A model generated the notes under the pieces. That model saw nothing but the letters and a program-made list of their open reading frames with translations, was not told the DNA's origin and did no database searches. Shown here in pieces: positions 35,624 to 44,175 of a stretch of 64,000 nt of DNA; the first letter of the stretch is position 1; each line of letters opens with the position of its first letter. A program made the translations under genes and the position numbers. The DNA comes from Sphingomonas trueperi. GTDB taxonomy: Bacteria; Pseudomonadota; Alphaproteobacteria; Sphingomonadales; Sphingomonadaceae. The DNA lies in NCBI RefSeq assembly GCF_011927635.1, contig NZ_JAATJB010000001.1, positions 1 through 64,000 of the forward strand, given 5' to 3'.

Positions 35624-37363
35624 CTATGCCGCTCGTAGATGACTGGCAGCTTCTATGTCTTGGGCCATCAATGCTTCGAAGCCCATCGCCCGATGCACTT
35701 CGGATCGACTGATGTAGAGATCCGGCTCCATCGGCAACATTTCGATGGCGCGGTCCATGTCTGCGAGCGCGCGCACATATTCCTGTCGGTCGAAAAGCAA
35801 GACGGCGCGGTTCACGCGCGCTTCCGGCCGGTTGGGATCGAGCAGAAGAGCGGCATCGAGATCCTGCAGCTGACGGTCGCTTGCCCCCAAGGATTCCAGC
35901 ACTTCTGCGCGCATCAGCAGCACGTCAACCTGATTGGGATCGAGCTCAAGGCTTCGATCGAACGCAGCTGAGGCTTGCTCAAACGCCCCCATCCGCGCCA
36001 TGCAGACGCCGATGTTGTGGAATACCTCCGGATAGGGCGCGCTGTAGCGCACCGCCTCCGAGTAGCGCGCGATCGCCCCCTCTAGCCGGCCGGCGCGGAG
36101 CAGCAGATTTCCACTCTCGTTGTGATATTCGGAATAATAGGGGTCCATCTCGATGCTGAGATCGTAAAAGCGCAGCGCCTCCTCGAGATTGCCGAGCATC
36201 GCGTGCACCTGCGCCGTGTTGTAGTGCAGAACGGAGCGATGAAGCCGGTGCGCGTCCTCAGACAAGGCGCGGCTGAGCAGTTCGAGTCCCGAGGTGCACA
36301 GGTCGATCGCTTCCTGGGGGCGCCCCTGCCGCACACGCAGGAAAGCGAGACCATTGTCGATGAAAACCGAATAGAAAGCGTGATCGGCGGCCCCCAGCAC
36401 CTCCTGCGCCAATGCGATCGCTTGCCGCGCGGCAAGGAGATGTCGCTCGGCCTGATCAACATCCTTTTGGGCGGCATAGCGCAGGTGCACCATGCCCATG
36501 AGGTAGTGCATCTTGGCACGTAGATCCGGGCGGGTCAGCCTGGGCGCGGTTGCGTCTTCCACAAGAGCCCGCGCCGCGTCGAGCCGACCGGTCATCACCA
36601 GCCCCTGGAAAAGGTTGCCGACATAGTTCCAGCGCGCTTCCTGGTCGTCGCCGGCCAGCGTGTCGAGATGAGCCATCACCCTGTCGGCGAAGCTGCCCGC
36701 TTCGTGGTAGAAGCCAAGATGATTGTAGAGGCACAGCGCCCGAAGCGCGACCCGCGCTGCCGCGGTTTCGTCGCCGCGCCGGAGATGATGGGCGATCAGC
36801 GCGGGGTGATGCGCTTCGATCACGTCCATGTCGAGAAGATGCGCCGGTCCGCTGGCGATAACCGCCTCGGCGGCAGACGTATCAACCGGAGGAAGGGTTT
36901 GGGCGCTTGTCGTGCCGTGCTCGACACGGATGCCCGCATTTGGACCTCGCCTCGCCAGCTCGACCAGAAATCGCTGCGAAAGATGCTGCGCAGCATCGGG
37001 GCACAGCGCCACGACCACCAGTTCGGTTTCGGTCTCGATCTCCCGTCGCCAAGCGATGAGGAAATCGATCAAGCCGTGAACAATGCGATAGGCACGGTCG
37101 AGCGGGTAGTTGCGGGTCTTTTCGAGGCCGCTCGCAGTGTCGGTAAGCGATGCATAGGCGAGCGGGATCGCCTGCCGATGGGCACGCAGTACGAAATGAA
37201 GTTCATAGGCGTGTCGATCGATGATCGCGTCTGCGCCACGATCGCGCAACTCCCCATAGGCACGCCCGACCAAGTCCTCTACCCCAGCCCAGACACCCCC
37301 CCGCGCGAAGCGCATGTCCAGCGTGCAGCGCTGCGTCGATTCAGAAGATTCCGACTTGGTCAT
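35624..37363 (-). CDS. TPR-repeat protein of the peptide cluster
   Basis: A 579-residue soluble protein. Residues 1-190 have no recognised domain. From about residue 210 onward helical repeats appear, with clear TPR units: LHYNTAQVHAMLGNLEEALR, YHNESGNLLLRAGRLEGAIA, FHNIGVCMARMGAFEQASAA and RVNRAVLLFDRQEYVRALAD. It overlaps the M50 gene (TGATG), so it is translationally coupled. TPR proteins in peptide systems can serve as docking or immunity factors; here the partner is unknown. It is the last gene of the leftward block. Confidence 0.75.
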   Translation of the reverse strand: MTKSESSESTQRCTLDMRFARGGVWAGVEDLVGRAYGELRDRGADAIIDRHAYELHFVLRAHRQAIPLAYASLTDTASGLEKTRNYPLDRAYRIVHGLIDFLIAWRREIETETELVVVALCPDAAQHLSQRFLVELARRGPNAGIRVEHGTTSAQTLPPVDTSAAEAVIASGPAHLLDMDVIEAHHPALIAHHLRRGDETAAARVALRALCLYNHLGFYHEAGSFADRVMAHLDTLAGDDQEARWNYVGNLFQGLVMTGRLDAARALVEDATAPRLTRPDLRAKMHYLMGMVHLRYAAQKDVDQAERHLLAARQAIALAQEVLGAADHAFYSVFIDNGLAFLRVRQGRPQEAIDLCTSGLELLSRALSEDAHRLHRSVLHYNTAQVHAMLGNLEEALRFYDLSIEMDPYYSEYHNESGNLLLRAGRLEGAIARYSEAVRYSAPYPEVFHNIGVCMARMGAFEQASAAFDRSLELDPNQVDVLLMRAEVLESLGASDRQLQDLDAALLLDPNRPEARVNRAVLLFDRQEYVRALADMDRAIEMLPMEPDLYISRSEVHRAMGFEALMAQDIEAASHLRAA

Positions 37364-38604
37364 CACTGGGTATCCTTCGGTTTCTGATGCCTGAATTTGG
37401 GAAGCAGCCACAGCGCGAGCCCTGCCGCCACGAGCAGCATGGAAAGCCCGGCGAAGATTGCCGCGTCTAGGCCGCGCAGTACGGGTGCGTTGGGGTCCTG
37501 GATGGTCTGCCAGGCGCGCTCGGCATATCGCGCCAGCGTCGGCAGCACGACGAGGAACAAGGTCGCGAGCGCGAGGATGCGCCCCATGATCCACACGGCC
37601 ACGAAGCAACGGACCATTCGAAGATTGCGCGCCGGCGTGCCGTCCGCCTCGCCCGACTGACGCCGACCGAAGCGGCCTGCGGTCCAGAGATGGACGTTGC
37701 CAGCGATATAGTCTCGCGCGGCCCCGTCGAGATTGGGGTGCCCCGACCAGTTCGACAGGATATAATAGACGTCGGTGCGCAGGAAGAGATTGAACTGCCA
37801 CGCGACCGTCACCGCGATCTGCAGCACCAGCGCCTGCAGCAGCGCGACCGCGAAGACCGGCGCATCGGCCAGCGAAAGCGCCGTGATCAGGATGGTGACG
37901 AGGGACACCACCAGCAGATCGACAAGCATCCCGGCTAGAAGGGGCAGATACCGCCGCGCCCGCGGCAGCGCGAAGATGCCGGACAGGTCCGCCTCGAAGA
38001 CCAAGTTCCAGAGGCGGGTTCCAATCCCGAGGCGGCTGGCTACACCTTCGCGGGCCGCGGCGAGCATGTGTCCCAGCTCATGCAGGCCCGTCGCGGCGGA
38101 GGAAAGGACGAGCAGCAATATCAGCGTCGCCGCCAGATTGTCCTCGATGAAAAAGGCGTCCGCGTGCAGCCGGGCGACGGGAAAGCGGACGGCACAGACC
38201 AGTCCCGCCGCCACCACCAGCCCGTACAGCGCTACGGCGCCCCGCGAGAAGAAGCGTTCCGCCGTCGCACGCGAGACCGAAAAGCCCAAGGTCCGCGCGG
38301 GCGCGCTCGACGGCCCCGCCGCCGGGGTCTCGTCGCCAGGGCGGGCGAAGCCGATTTCGATCAGCGTGGCGAGGAAGTCGTCGAGATCGATATCCTCGCC
38401 GGTGCCCTCACCCGACATCAGGCGGCGGATGTCATCGGGCGTGCGCCCTTCCTGCAGCTGACGGAGCAGCGCCACCCCTTCCGCCGGAAATTGGTAGAAG
38501 GCGCCGAGCTGCTGATTGCCAACCAGGAACCCCTCCCCTTCCGGCTGGACCGTCAGCGGAATCAACGCGAAGCGGCTGCTTCCGTCGATGGTGGCGACAG
38601 TCAT
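37363..38604 (-). CDS. PqqD-like / M50 site-2-type membrane metalloprotease
   Basis: A 413-residue protein. Residues about 13-90 (LTVQPEGEGFLVGNQQLGAF, ALLRQLQEGRTPDDIRRLM) look like a PqqD-like winged-helix domain, which in RiPP pathways binds leader peptides. Several membrane helices follow. The zinc site HELGH lies at residues 175-179 inside a helix, and the family's second landmark appears as FNLFLRTDVYYILSNWSGHP. This architecture is known in peptide-export zinc metalloproteases of RiPP clusters. It could process or export the small peptide encoded at 39202. It overlaps both neighbours. Confidence 0.8.
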   Translation of the reverse strand: MTVATIDGSSRFALIPLTVQPEGEGFLVGNQQLGAFYQFPAEGVALLRQLQEGRTPDDIRRLMSGEGTGEDIDLDDFLATLIEIGFARPGDETPAAGPSSAPARTLGFSVSRATAERFFSRGAVALYGLVVAAGLVCAVRFPVARLHADAFFIEDNLAATLILLLVLSSAATGLHELGHMLAAAREGVASRLGIGTRLWNLVFEADLSGIFALPRARRYLPLLAGMLVDLLVVSLVTILITALSLADAPVFAVALLQALVLQIAVTVAWQFNLFLRTDVYYILSNWSGHPNLDGAARDYIAGNVHLWTAGRFGRRQSGEADGTPARNLRMVRCFVAVWIMGRILALATLFLVVLPTLARYAERAWQTIQDPNAPVLRGLDAAIFAGLSMLLVAAGLALWLLPKFRHQKPKDTQ

Positions 38605-39089
38605 TTCGCCGCGGTCCGAATGGGGGTGTATTGGGCGCTTGCGATACGCCAGCCGCTCGCATTCTGTCGCAGCACATAGGTCGCGCGCATCAACATCGGC
38701 GGGCGCTGCGGTGCCGCTTCCGGGGCAGAAAAGGAGAGCCGGACGATGACGACGGCATTCGATCCGTCGACCCGGGCCAGCGGCTCCGTCACGGCCACCT
38801 GCGGCGCGGGACGACGGTTGGCCGGATCGTAGAAGCGGAGCACCGCGTCGCGGTGATCGACCTCGCCGACCGGAGAGACCTCGACATAGTCGTCGGCAAG
38901 CACCTTGGCCAAGGCCTGCGAGTCGAAGCCCGCCTCCGCCCGCACGGCCGCCTCGATCACCGCGACCAACGGGCTGTCGGCGGCGGGAGAAGCGAATTCC
39001 TCGCGCGGCACAACGGGCGCGACCGGCGACAGGGGAGCGCTGAAAAACGCGACGAGTCCGAGGGCTGCCTCAAGAAAGCTGTTCGACAT
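38601..39089 (-). CDS. NTF2/SnoaL-like protein with signal peptide
   Basis: A 162-residue protein. An N-terminal hydrophobic leader (LEAALGLVAFFSAPLSPVAP) may be a signal. An NTF2-like cone fold follows: VIEAAVRAEAGFDSQALAKV, LADDYVEVSPVGEVDHRDAV and YVLRQNASGWRIASAQY. The ATG at 39089 has GGAGG nine bases upstream. Its stop overlaps the M50 start (ATGA). The role in the cluster is unknown; relatives range from isomerases to non-enzymatic binding proteins. Confidence 0.7.
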   Translation of the reverse strand: MSNSFLEAALGLVAFFSAPLSPVAPVVPREEFASPAADSPLVAVIEAAVRAEAGFDSQALAKVLADDYVEVSPVGEVDHRDAVLRFYDPANRRPAPQVAVTEPLARVDGSNAVVIVRLSFSAPEAAPQRPPMLMRATYVLRQNASGWRIASAQYTPIRTAAK

Positions 39090-39156
39090 GCGCCATTTCC
39101 TCCGTGTGGCCGAAGCCAATTCTTCGCGGGTTTTCCTCTGCCGAAACCAGAAAGCC

Positions 39157-39187
39157 GACGTCCCCCGAGAAATCCTCGGGAGACGTC
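39157..39187 (-). terminator. 13-bp hairpin after peptide gene P5 (attenuator-like)
   Basis: Arms GACGTCCCCCGAG (39157-39169) and CTCGGGAGACGTC (39175-39187) pair at 12 of 13 positions, the other being G-T, around a five-base loop. It starts 14 bases after the stop of the leftward P5 gene and lies before the NTF2-like gene. The following minus-strand sequence GGCTTTCTGGTTT is only partly T-rich. This fits partial termination that would make much more P5 message than downstream enzyme message. Confidence 0.55.
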
Positions 39188-39201
39188 CAGCAAAAAGGAA
39201 G

Positions 39202-39288
39202 TCAGTAGGGCCAGCAGGTCCAGATCGGATACAGCGCAACCGACGTGGTCTTGAGGTCCTGGACCTTCACGACAGAAATCTTTTTCAT
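39202..39288 (-). CDS. Small peptide P5, candidate RiPP precursor
   Basis: A 28-codon gene. The N-terminal half reads MKKISVVKVQDLKTTSVAL and the last nine residues are YPIWTCWPY. The ATG at 39288 has GGAG seven bases upstream, inside the alternative longer reading (ATG at 39300, adding MEKF). The charged N-terminus and aromatic, Cys-containing C-terminus resemble a leader-core arrangement. It is followed by a strong hairpin and then NTF2-like, PqqD-like/M50 and TPR genes, a typical precursor position. It lacks the LPxL leader motif of P1-P3, so it may belong to a separate sub-pathway. Confidence 0.6.
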   Translation of the reverse strand: MKKISVVKVQDLKTTSVALYPIWTCWPY

Positions 39289-39300
39289 AAATTTCTCCAT

Positions 39301-39608
39301 TGTTGGGCGCGTTCCAACATCCCCCCTGGCCCATGCCCATACACCAGGCGATGTCCAGATCTTCGATGAACCCATCTCGATCCGGCAAGAGAAAGTTGCC
39401 AACCTTAAAGGTAATAGTAAAGTCAAATTACTCCCAATATAGGAGCATCACTACCCTCGATATTTGAATTTTTTAGTGCATGCAAATGTCGACGCCGCCG
39501 CCATGGAAACCAGTGACAGCGACGTCTTGAAAGCAATCTGGCGATATTGTTCGCATGGCTCAGCCCGGCCCGCGCCGGCACAGCTGAGACTTTATGGTGA
39601 AATCGACC
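39301..39608 (-). other. AT-rich intergenic region upstream of P5
   Basis: About 300 bases between the permease stop (39609) and P5. Part of it (39410-39480) is clearly more AT-rich than the window average, as expected for a promoter region. TTGACT occurs on the minus strand near 39423, but I could not place a convincing -10 partner. A frame without ATG reads DGFIEDLDIAWCMGMGQGGC, but it has no good start or stop and overlaps P5. I annotate no gene here. Confidence 0.4.
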
Positions 39609-40790
39609 TCATGCCCCGGGAGCCGCGGCGAGCGGACGGCGCGCCGCTCGCCATGCCGGCAGTGCGCCGCCCAGTATCGCCACCACCAGCGCCACTACCA
39701 CCGATTGAAGGATGTCGGATACGCCAAGGTCGAACCGAAACATTACCTGCGACAGATTGCCGCCGATCGTGCTCGCGCTTCGGCCGTTGAGGAACGCCAG
39801 CGAAAGGGAAATCGCGGCAGCACAGCCGATCAGCACAAGCACGATGGCTTCCGCCATGGTGCTGAGGAACACCGGGAGTCCACGATAACCCAGGATACGC
39901 AGCGTGCGTATCTCCTCGGAGCGTGCGGAAACCGAGGTGAACATCGTGTTCAGGGCTCCGGCCAGCGCACCAATGGCCATGGCGATGCCGAGCGGCCAGC
40001 CGATGAATAGTATCAGCTTGCCCATGTTGCGTGCCTGGACCGCGAAATAGTCCTTCTCCGACCGCGCTGTGAGCTTCGACGCGGATTCCGCTGCCAGATA
40101 GCGCTGGAGCGGCAGGAGCGCCCCAGCGTTGGCCAATCGTACCCGCACCGACTGGACCGCTCCGCTCGATCCGAAGAATTGGGCGACGAGCGTGCGATCC
40201 GCCCAAACTTCGGATTCCGCCGCCGATCCGCCGGCGTCGAAGATGCCGACGACCTTCCATGCCATGCCCGCGAGCCGGATGCTGCGCCCCAGCTTCAGAT
40301 CGCGGTAGCGCGCCGCAAGCGAGGCACCGACGACCAGCTCGTTGCTTCCGGGTGCGAACATTCGGCCGGCAGCCAGCCGCGCGAGCGGCCGCACCGCCAA
40401 GCCCTGCGTCGCCATGCCGCGGAGCGACAGATTGGCCTCTGTCCCCTGATCGTCCACGGCGCTGATCGTCGCAAAATTCTCCGGCGAGATCAGCGGGCCG
40501 CCCGGGCCATGCGCGATGCCGGGCGCGTTTTGCAATTGCGCGAGCCGATTGATGTCGATCGCACTGGCGAATTCGGATGGCGATCCCTCGGCGAGAATGA
40601 TCGCGGCCTGGTCGGATCCGGCGCCGGCGACGGTCGAGCGGAAACCCGAGGCCATCGCCAGGAACCCGAGCAGGACCAACGTCGCCAGCGCAATCCCGAA
40701 TATGGCCGCGAGCGACATCCGGGCGCGCGACGGCAGCCCAAGCAAGGCGATCCGGGCCACGGCACCGACCTGACGGACATGGCTGAACAT
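39609..40790 (-). CDS. ABC transporter permease, MacB/FtsX type (2)
   Basis: A 393-residue FtsX-fold permease. One N-terminal helix (LAAIFGIALATLVLLGFLAM) is followed by a periplasmic domain of about 200 residues and three C-terminal helices (FIGWPLGIAMAIGALAGALN, MAEAIVLVLIGCAAAISLSL, VVVALVVAILGGALPAWRAA). The coupling motif SARSEEIRTLRILGYRG is visible. It pairs with the permease encoded immediately upstream and the ATPase at 41949 as a MacB-like mechanotransmission complex. Confidence 0.85.
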   Translation of the reverse strand: MFSHVRQVGAVARIALLGLPSRARMSLAAIFGIALATLVLLGFLAMASGFRSTVAGAGSDQAAIILAEGSPSEFASAIDINRLAQLQNAPGIAHGPGGPLISPENFATISAVDDQGTEANLSLRGMATQGLAVRPLARLAAGRMFAPGSNELVVGASLAARYRDLKLGRSIRLAGMAWKVVGIFDAGGSAAESEVWADRTLVAQFFGSSGAVQSVRVRLANAGALLPLQRYLAAESASKLTARSEKDYFAVQARNMGKLILFIGWPLGIAMAIGALAGALNTMFTSVSARSEEIRTLRILGYRGLPVFLSTMAEAIVLVLIGCAAAISLSLAFLNGRSASTIGGNLSQVMFRFDLGVSDILQSVVVALVVAILGGALPAWRAARRPLAAAPGA

Positions 40791-40791
40791 T

Positions 40792-41952
40792 TCAGACCCT
40801 TCCCAATGCGGTTACGATATCGAGGCGGGCAGCCTTGACCACCGGCAACAGGCCGGTCAGCAGGACGAGGCCGCCGGCCAGCAGCGCGGCGATCCCGAGC
40901 GTGGTCGGCCCGATCGCCAGCCCCGGCAGCATGTCCTTCGTGGCGCTCGCGACCGCAGTCACGATCAGCAGCGCCAGGCTCATCCCGACGGCAGCCCCCG
41001 CGAGCGTGATCAGCGCGACTTCGCCGACGACGATCCGCGCCACCCGCCCACCCGAGAAGCCCAGCGTCTTGAGCACACCGATCTCGCGCGTGCGTTCGCC
41101 CACCATGAAGATCAGCGTGTTGCCGACGATGCAGAGGATGACGAGGAATGCCGCTCCCACGACCAGGCGGATGATCAGGACGACATCGCCGATCTGCGAC
41201 AGGAATGCACGGCCCAGCGCCGCCTCGCTCTGCGTGCGGGTCGCCGCCGCGGAGTTGGCGTAGGATGCGTCGATCGCGCGGGCCATCGCATCGTTGGCGG
41301 TCACGTCACGTCCCTGCACCATGATCCAGTTGGCGCGATCCCGGCCGGTCAGCAGTGCATCGTTGAAATAGTCGTAGTGCCCGGCGACGGCGAGTTCGGG
41401 GCCGCCAGGCTTCGCGGCGCGGTAGATCCCGGCGACCCTGAAGGACCAGCTTCGCGTCCCGTCGGTACGCAGGTCGTTCAGGCTCTGGAGCGTCACCAGG
41501 TCGCCGCGCTTCCAGCCGTTGCGGGTCGCAAGTGCCTGCCCGACCAGCAGGCCGTCGCGCGTCGCGACGAAGCGCGCGCGATCCTCGGCGGAAACGACCG
41601 CGCTGTCCTCGGAAAGGGTCAGATAGATCGCCGGGTCGACCATCACCGCCGACAGGACATCCTTCGGCTCGCGCCAATAGGCGATCGCCAGCCGCACGGG
41701 CGTTGCCGCCGCGACATTGGGCTGTTGCCGGATATCCGCCAGATAGGCGATCGGTAGCGTCTGCTGCAGTCCGTTGCGGTTAACGATCATCACCCGCTCA
41801 TGCGCGCCCGGCTGGTCCTCCATGCGGAAAGCGGCGCCGACCGCGCTCAGCACGCCGAAGATCAGGAACGCGATGGCGATGCACGCGACCATCAGCACCA
41901 GCCGCACCGGATTGCGCAGCGCGTTGCGCGCGACGAGCGTAGACATCCTCAT
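40792..41952 (-). CDS. ABC transporter permease, MacB/FtsX type (1)
   Basis: A 386-residue FtsX-type permease. The first helix is LVLMVACIAIAFLIFGVLSA, then a large periplasmic domain. Three C-terminal helices follow, with the hallmark GERTREIGVLKTLGFSGGRV. The ATG overlaps the ATPase stop (ATGA). It is related to but distinct from the next permease, so the complex is probably a heterodimer. Such complexes act on periplasmic substrates or the adaptor and do not carry cargo through the inner membrane. Confidence 0.86.
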   Translation of the reverse strand: MRMSTLVARNALRNPVRLVLMVACIAIAFLIFGVLSAVGAAFRMEDQPGAHERVMIVNRNGLQQTLPIAYLADIRQQPNVAAATPVRLAIAYWREPKDVLSAVMVDPAIYLTLSEDSAVVSAEDRARFVATRDGLLVGQALATRNGWKRGDLVTLQSLNDLRTDGTRSWSFRVAGIYRAAKPGGPELAVAGHYDYFNDALLTGRDRANWIMVQGRDVTANDAMARAIDASYANSAAATRTQSEAALGRAFLSQIGDVVLIIRLVVGAAFLVILCIVGNTLIFMVGERTREIGVLKTLGFSGGRVARIVVGEVALITLAGAAVGMSLALLIVTAVASATKDMLPGLAIGPTTLGIAALLAGGLVLLTGLLPVVKAARLDIVTALGRV

Positions 41953-42665
41953 GCGGCGATCGCTTCGTCGACGAAGCGCCCCTTCTCCAGGTGAAGCGTC
42001 AGATCCGCCGCGCGTGCGGCAACCGGGTCGTGGGTGACCATGACGATGGTCTTCCCCAACTCGCTCGACAGCAGGCGCAGGATCTCGAGCACGCGGTCGG
42101 CGCTGGGCCGATCCAGGTCGCCGGTCGGTTCGTCGGCGAGAATCAGCTTGGGATCGGCGACGAGCGCGCGCGCGATCGCGACGCGCTGCTGCTGGCCGCC
42201 GGAAAGTTCGCGGGGCCGGTGCTTCATCCGGTCCGCCAGCCCGACAACGTCCAGCGCCGTTTCCACCCGCCGGCGCCGTTCGCTCGCGCCCATCGGCTGC
42301 AACAGCAGGGGCAACTCGACATTCTGCGCCGCTGTCAGCATCGGCATCAGGTTGTAGAACTGGAAGATGAAGCCCAGCGTCCGTGCCCGCCATCCGGCCA
42401 GCGCCGCCTCGCCGTAACGGTCGATCCGCTCACCATCGATCGACAGCATGCCGCCCGAGGGCCGGTCGATGCCCGCCAGCATGTTGAGCAGCGTCGTCTT
42501 GCCGGACCCGGACGGCCCCATCAATGCGACGAAGCGACCGCAGGGAATGGACAGCGACAGGTCATCGAAGATGGGCACGACGGTCTCGCCTCGGCTGTAG
42601 CGCTTCGACAGGCGGGAAATCTCGATGAGCGGTGTCGGCGCCGATATGGTCTGCATCATGTTCAT
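41949..42665 (-). CDS. ABC transporter ATP-binding protein, MacB/LolD type
   Basis: A 238-residue ATPase. Walker A is [20 protein letters not shown]. The Q-loop region is [20 protein letters not shown]. The signature is [20 protein letters not shown], Walker B is [12 protein letters not shown], and the H-loop is VMVTHDP. The sequence style is the LolD/MacB subfamily. It overlaps the adaptor gene upstream and the permease downstream, so the four genes form one export module. Confidence 0.92.
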   Translation of the reverse strand: MNMMQTISAPTPLIEISRLSKRYSRGETVVPIFDDLSLSIPCGRFVALMGPSGSGKTTLLNMLAGIDRPSGGMLSIDGERIDRYGEAALAGWRARTLGFIFQFYNLMPMLTAAQNVELPLLLQPMGASERRRRVETALDVVGLADRMKHRPRELSGGQQQRVAIARALVADPKLILADEPTGDLDRPSADRVLEILRLLSSELGKTIVMVTHDPVAARAADLTLHLEKGRFVDEAIAA

Positions 42666-43696
42666 TGCCTCGATCCTGTGTTGGACGCGGAAGGGAGGAA
42701 GGCGGCCTTGGCGGCCATCTGCGGCAGGATGCGCGGATCGCGCCGCACCAGCGCGATGTTGACGCGCACCGTCGCGCGGTTGCGATCGGCGGACGGCACG
42801 ATCGCGGAAACCCTCGCGTCGAAGGTTTCGCCGGGCAGCGCATCGAAGCTCAGCGTCACGGGCTGGCCGGCGCGGACCTTGCCGATGTAGGCCTCGTTCA
42901 CGTCGGCCTCGACGTGCAGGCTTGCCATGTCGACGATGGTGACGATGCCGGTGCGGGTAAACCCGCCGCCGGCCGAGATAGGAGAGACCAGCTCGCCAAC
43001 TTCGGCGTTCTTGTCGATCACCACGCCGGAAAACGGTGCCCGGATCGCGAAACGGCCCAGCGTCACCTCGGCCGCACGCACCGACGCGCTCGCCCCGGCC
43101 AGTGCGGCCTCGGCAGCGGCGACACGCGCACCCAGCATACCGCTTTCCGCCGCGCTGGCGTCCAGGGACGCCCGGGTGGTGAAACCGCGCGCGCTCAGCG
43201 CCTGCTGCCGGGCGAGCGTGGCCGCCGCCTGGGTGCGCTGGAAGTGGATGCCGGCGAGTTGCTGCTGCGCTTCGGCCTGCGCCGCCCGGGCACGACCAAG
43301 CGCGGCGCGCGCGTCGGCGTCGTCGACATGCGCGATCACCTGCCCGGCGCGGACGCGATCGCCCTCGCGCACCAGGATCTCCCGGATCTGCCCGGTCACC
43401 TGGGAGCCAATCGTGCCGCTGCGCTGGGGCACGACGAACCCGGCGGCGACCAGCGCGGCTGCCGGTGCGGCGACGGGCGCCGCCTGCGCCGCCGGCGCAA
43501 CGGACGGAGGCGCGACCGCCTTCTTTCGCGTCGCCACGCCCAGCGCGGCAGCGGCCGCGACGAGGCCGATGCCCGCGGCAAGGGACATCCGCCCCCGCTG
43601 CGCGCGCGGGCGTGCCGGTTCGACGGCGGGCGCCCCCATCGCCGGCACCGCATCGAGCCGCAATTCGCGCAGCCGATCGACGACGGACGCGGTCAC
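42662..43696 (-). CDS. HlyD/MacA-type periplasmic adaptor
   Basis: A 344-residue membrane-fusion protein. A single N-terminal membrane helix (LAAGIGLVAAAAALGVAT) precedes a lipoyl half (GSQVTGQIREILVREGDRVR), a helical hairpin rich in Ala/Gln, the second lipoyl half (APFSGVVIDKNAEVGELVSP) and a beta-barrel domain. The GTG at 43696 overlaps the previous stop (GTGA). It would bridge the FtsX-type permeases, and perhaps the ABC exporter, to an outer-membrane channel; no TolC gene is in the window. Confidence 0.85.
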   Translation of the reverse strand: MTASVVDRLRELRLDAVPAMGAPAVEPARPRAQRGRMSLAAGIGLVAAAAALGVATRKKAVAPPSVAPAAQAAPVAAPAAALVAAGFVVPQRSGTIGSQVTGQIREILVREGDRVRAGQVIAHVDDADARAALGRARAAQAEAQQQLAGIHFQRTQAAATLARQQALSARGFTTRASLDASAAESGMLGARVAAAEAALAGASASVRAAEVTLGRFAIRAPFSGVVIDKNAEVGELVSPISAGGGFTRTGIVTIVDMASLHVEADVNEAYIGKVRAGQPVTLSFDALPGETFDARVSAIVPSADRNRATVRVNIALVRRDPRILPQMAAKAAFLPSASNTGSRQ

Positions 43697-44175
43697 TTGC
43701 CCTGTCCCTTGCGCGCATAATGCGCGGAGACGCCGGCCCAACAGAGCCCGCCGATCACCGCGGGCACCAGATACAGCAGCGCCGGGCCGATCCCGACATG
43801 CCCGGCGAAGCTGCCCGTCACACCGTCGAAATAGTCGAGCGGCGCCACCATCAGCACCGCCAGCGCCGCCAGAACGCTCGCGCTCGGTCCCCGCACGATC
43901 CGCCCCCCGGGCAGGCGCGGCAAGGCGAACAGCCCGAGCAGGAACAGCGCCCCGAACGCGATCTTCGCATAAGGAGGGATCATGTCCGCGACATGGAAGA
44001 TCGCCGCGGCGGCGGTGCGGAGGTCGCCCTCCCCGTCCAGCTGGCTCCAACGCAGCGCTGCCCCGGAATAGGTGAAGGCGGACCATCCCGCGACCCAGCC
44101 GATCAGCGTGGATTTATGCTGCGCCAGCACGGCCAGGGGACGGGACGCGCGGCGGGACAACAGCGTTGGGGTCAT
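43693..44175 (-). CDS. Multi-helix membrane protein of unknown function
   Basis: A 160-residue protein with about four hydrophobic stretches: STLIGWVAGWSAFTYSGAAL, IAFGALFLLGLFALPRL, SASVLAALAVLMVAPLDYF and ALLYLVPAVIGGLCWAGVSA. No family was recognised. It overlaps the ABC exporter stop and the adaptor start, so it is translated together with them. Immunity, or assembly of the exporter, are the obvious possibilities by context. Confidence 0.6.
   Translation of the reverse strand: MTPTLLSRRASRPLAVLAQHKSTLIGWVAGWSAFTYSGAALRWSQLDGEGDLRTAAAAIFHVADMIPPYAKIAFGALFLLGLFALPRLPGGRIVRGPSASVLAALAVLMVAPLDYFDGVTGSFAGHVGIGPALLYLVPAVIGGLCWAGVSAHYARKGQGK

Noticed and set aside
35524..35712. Short rightward frame at the end of the TPR gene.
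   Set aside because: Mostly overlaps the TPR coding region on the other strand and shows no family pattern.
39200..39388. A frame on the minus strand reading DGFIEDLDIAWCMGMGQGGC that looks like another precursor peptide.
   Set aside because: Only a TTG could start it, no ribosome site is convincing, it has no stop near the Cys/Gly-rich part and it overlaps P5 in another frame. P5 has a start, ribosome site, stop and hairpin.
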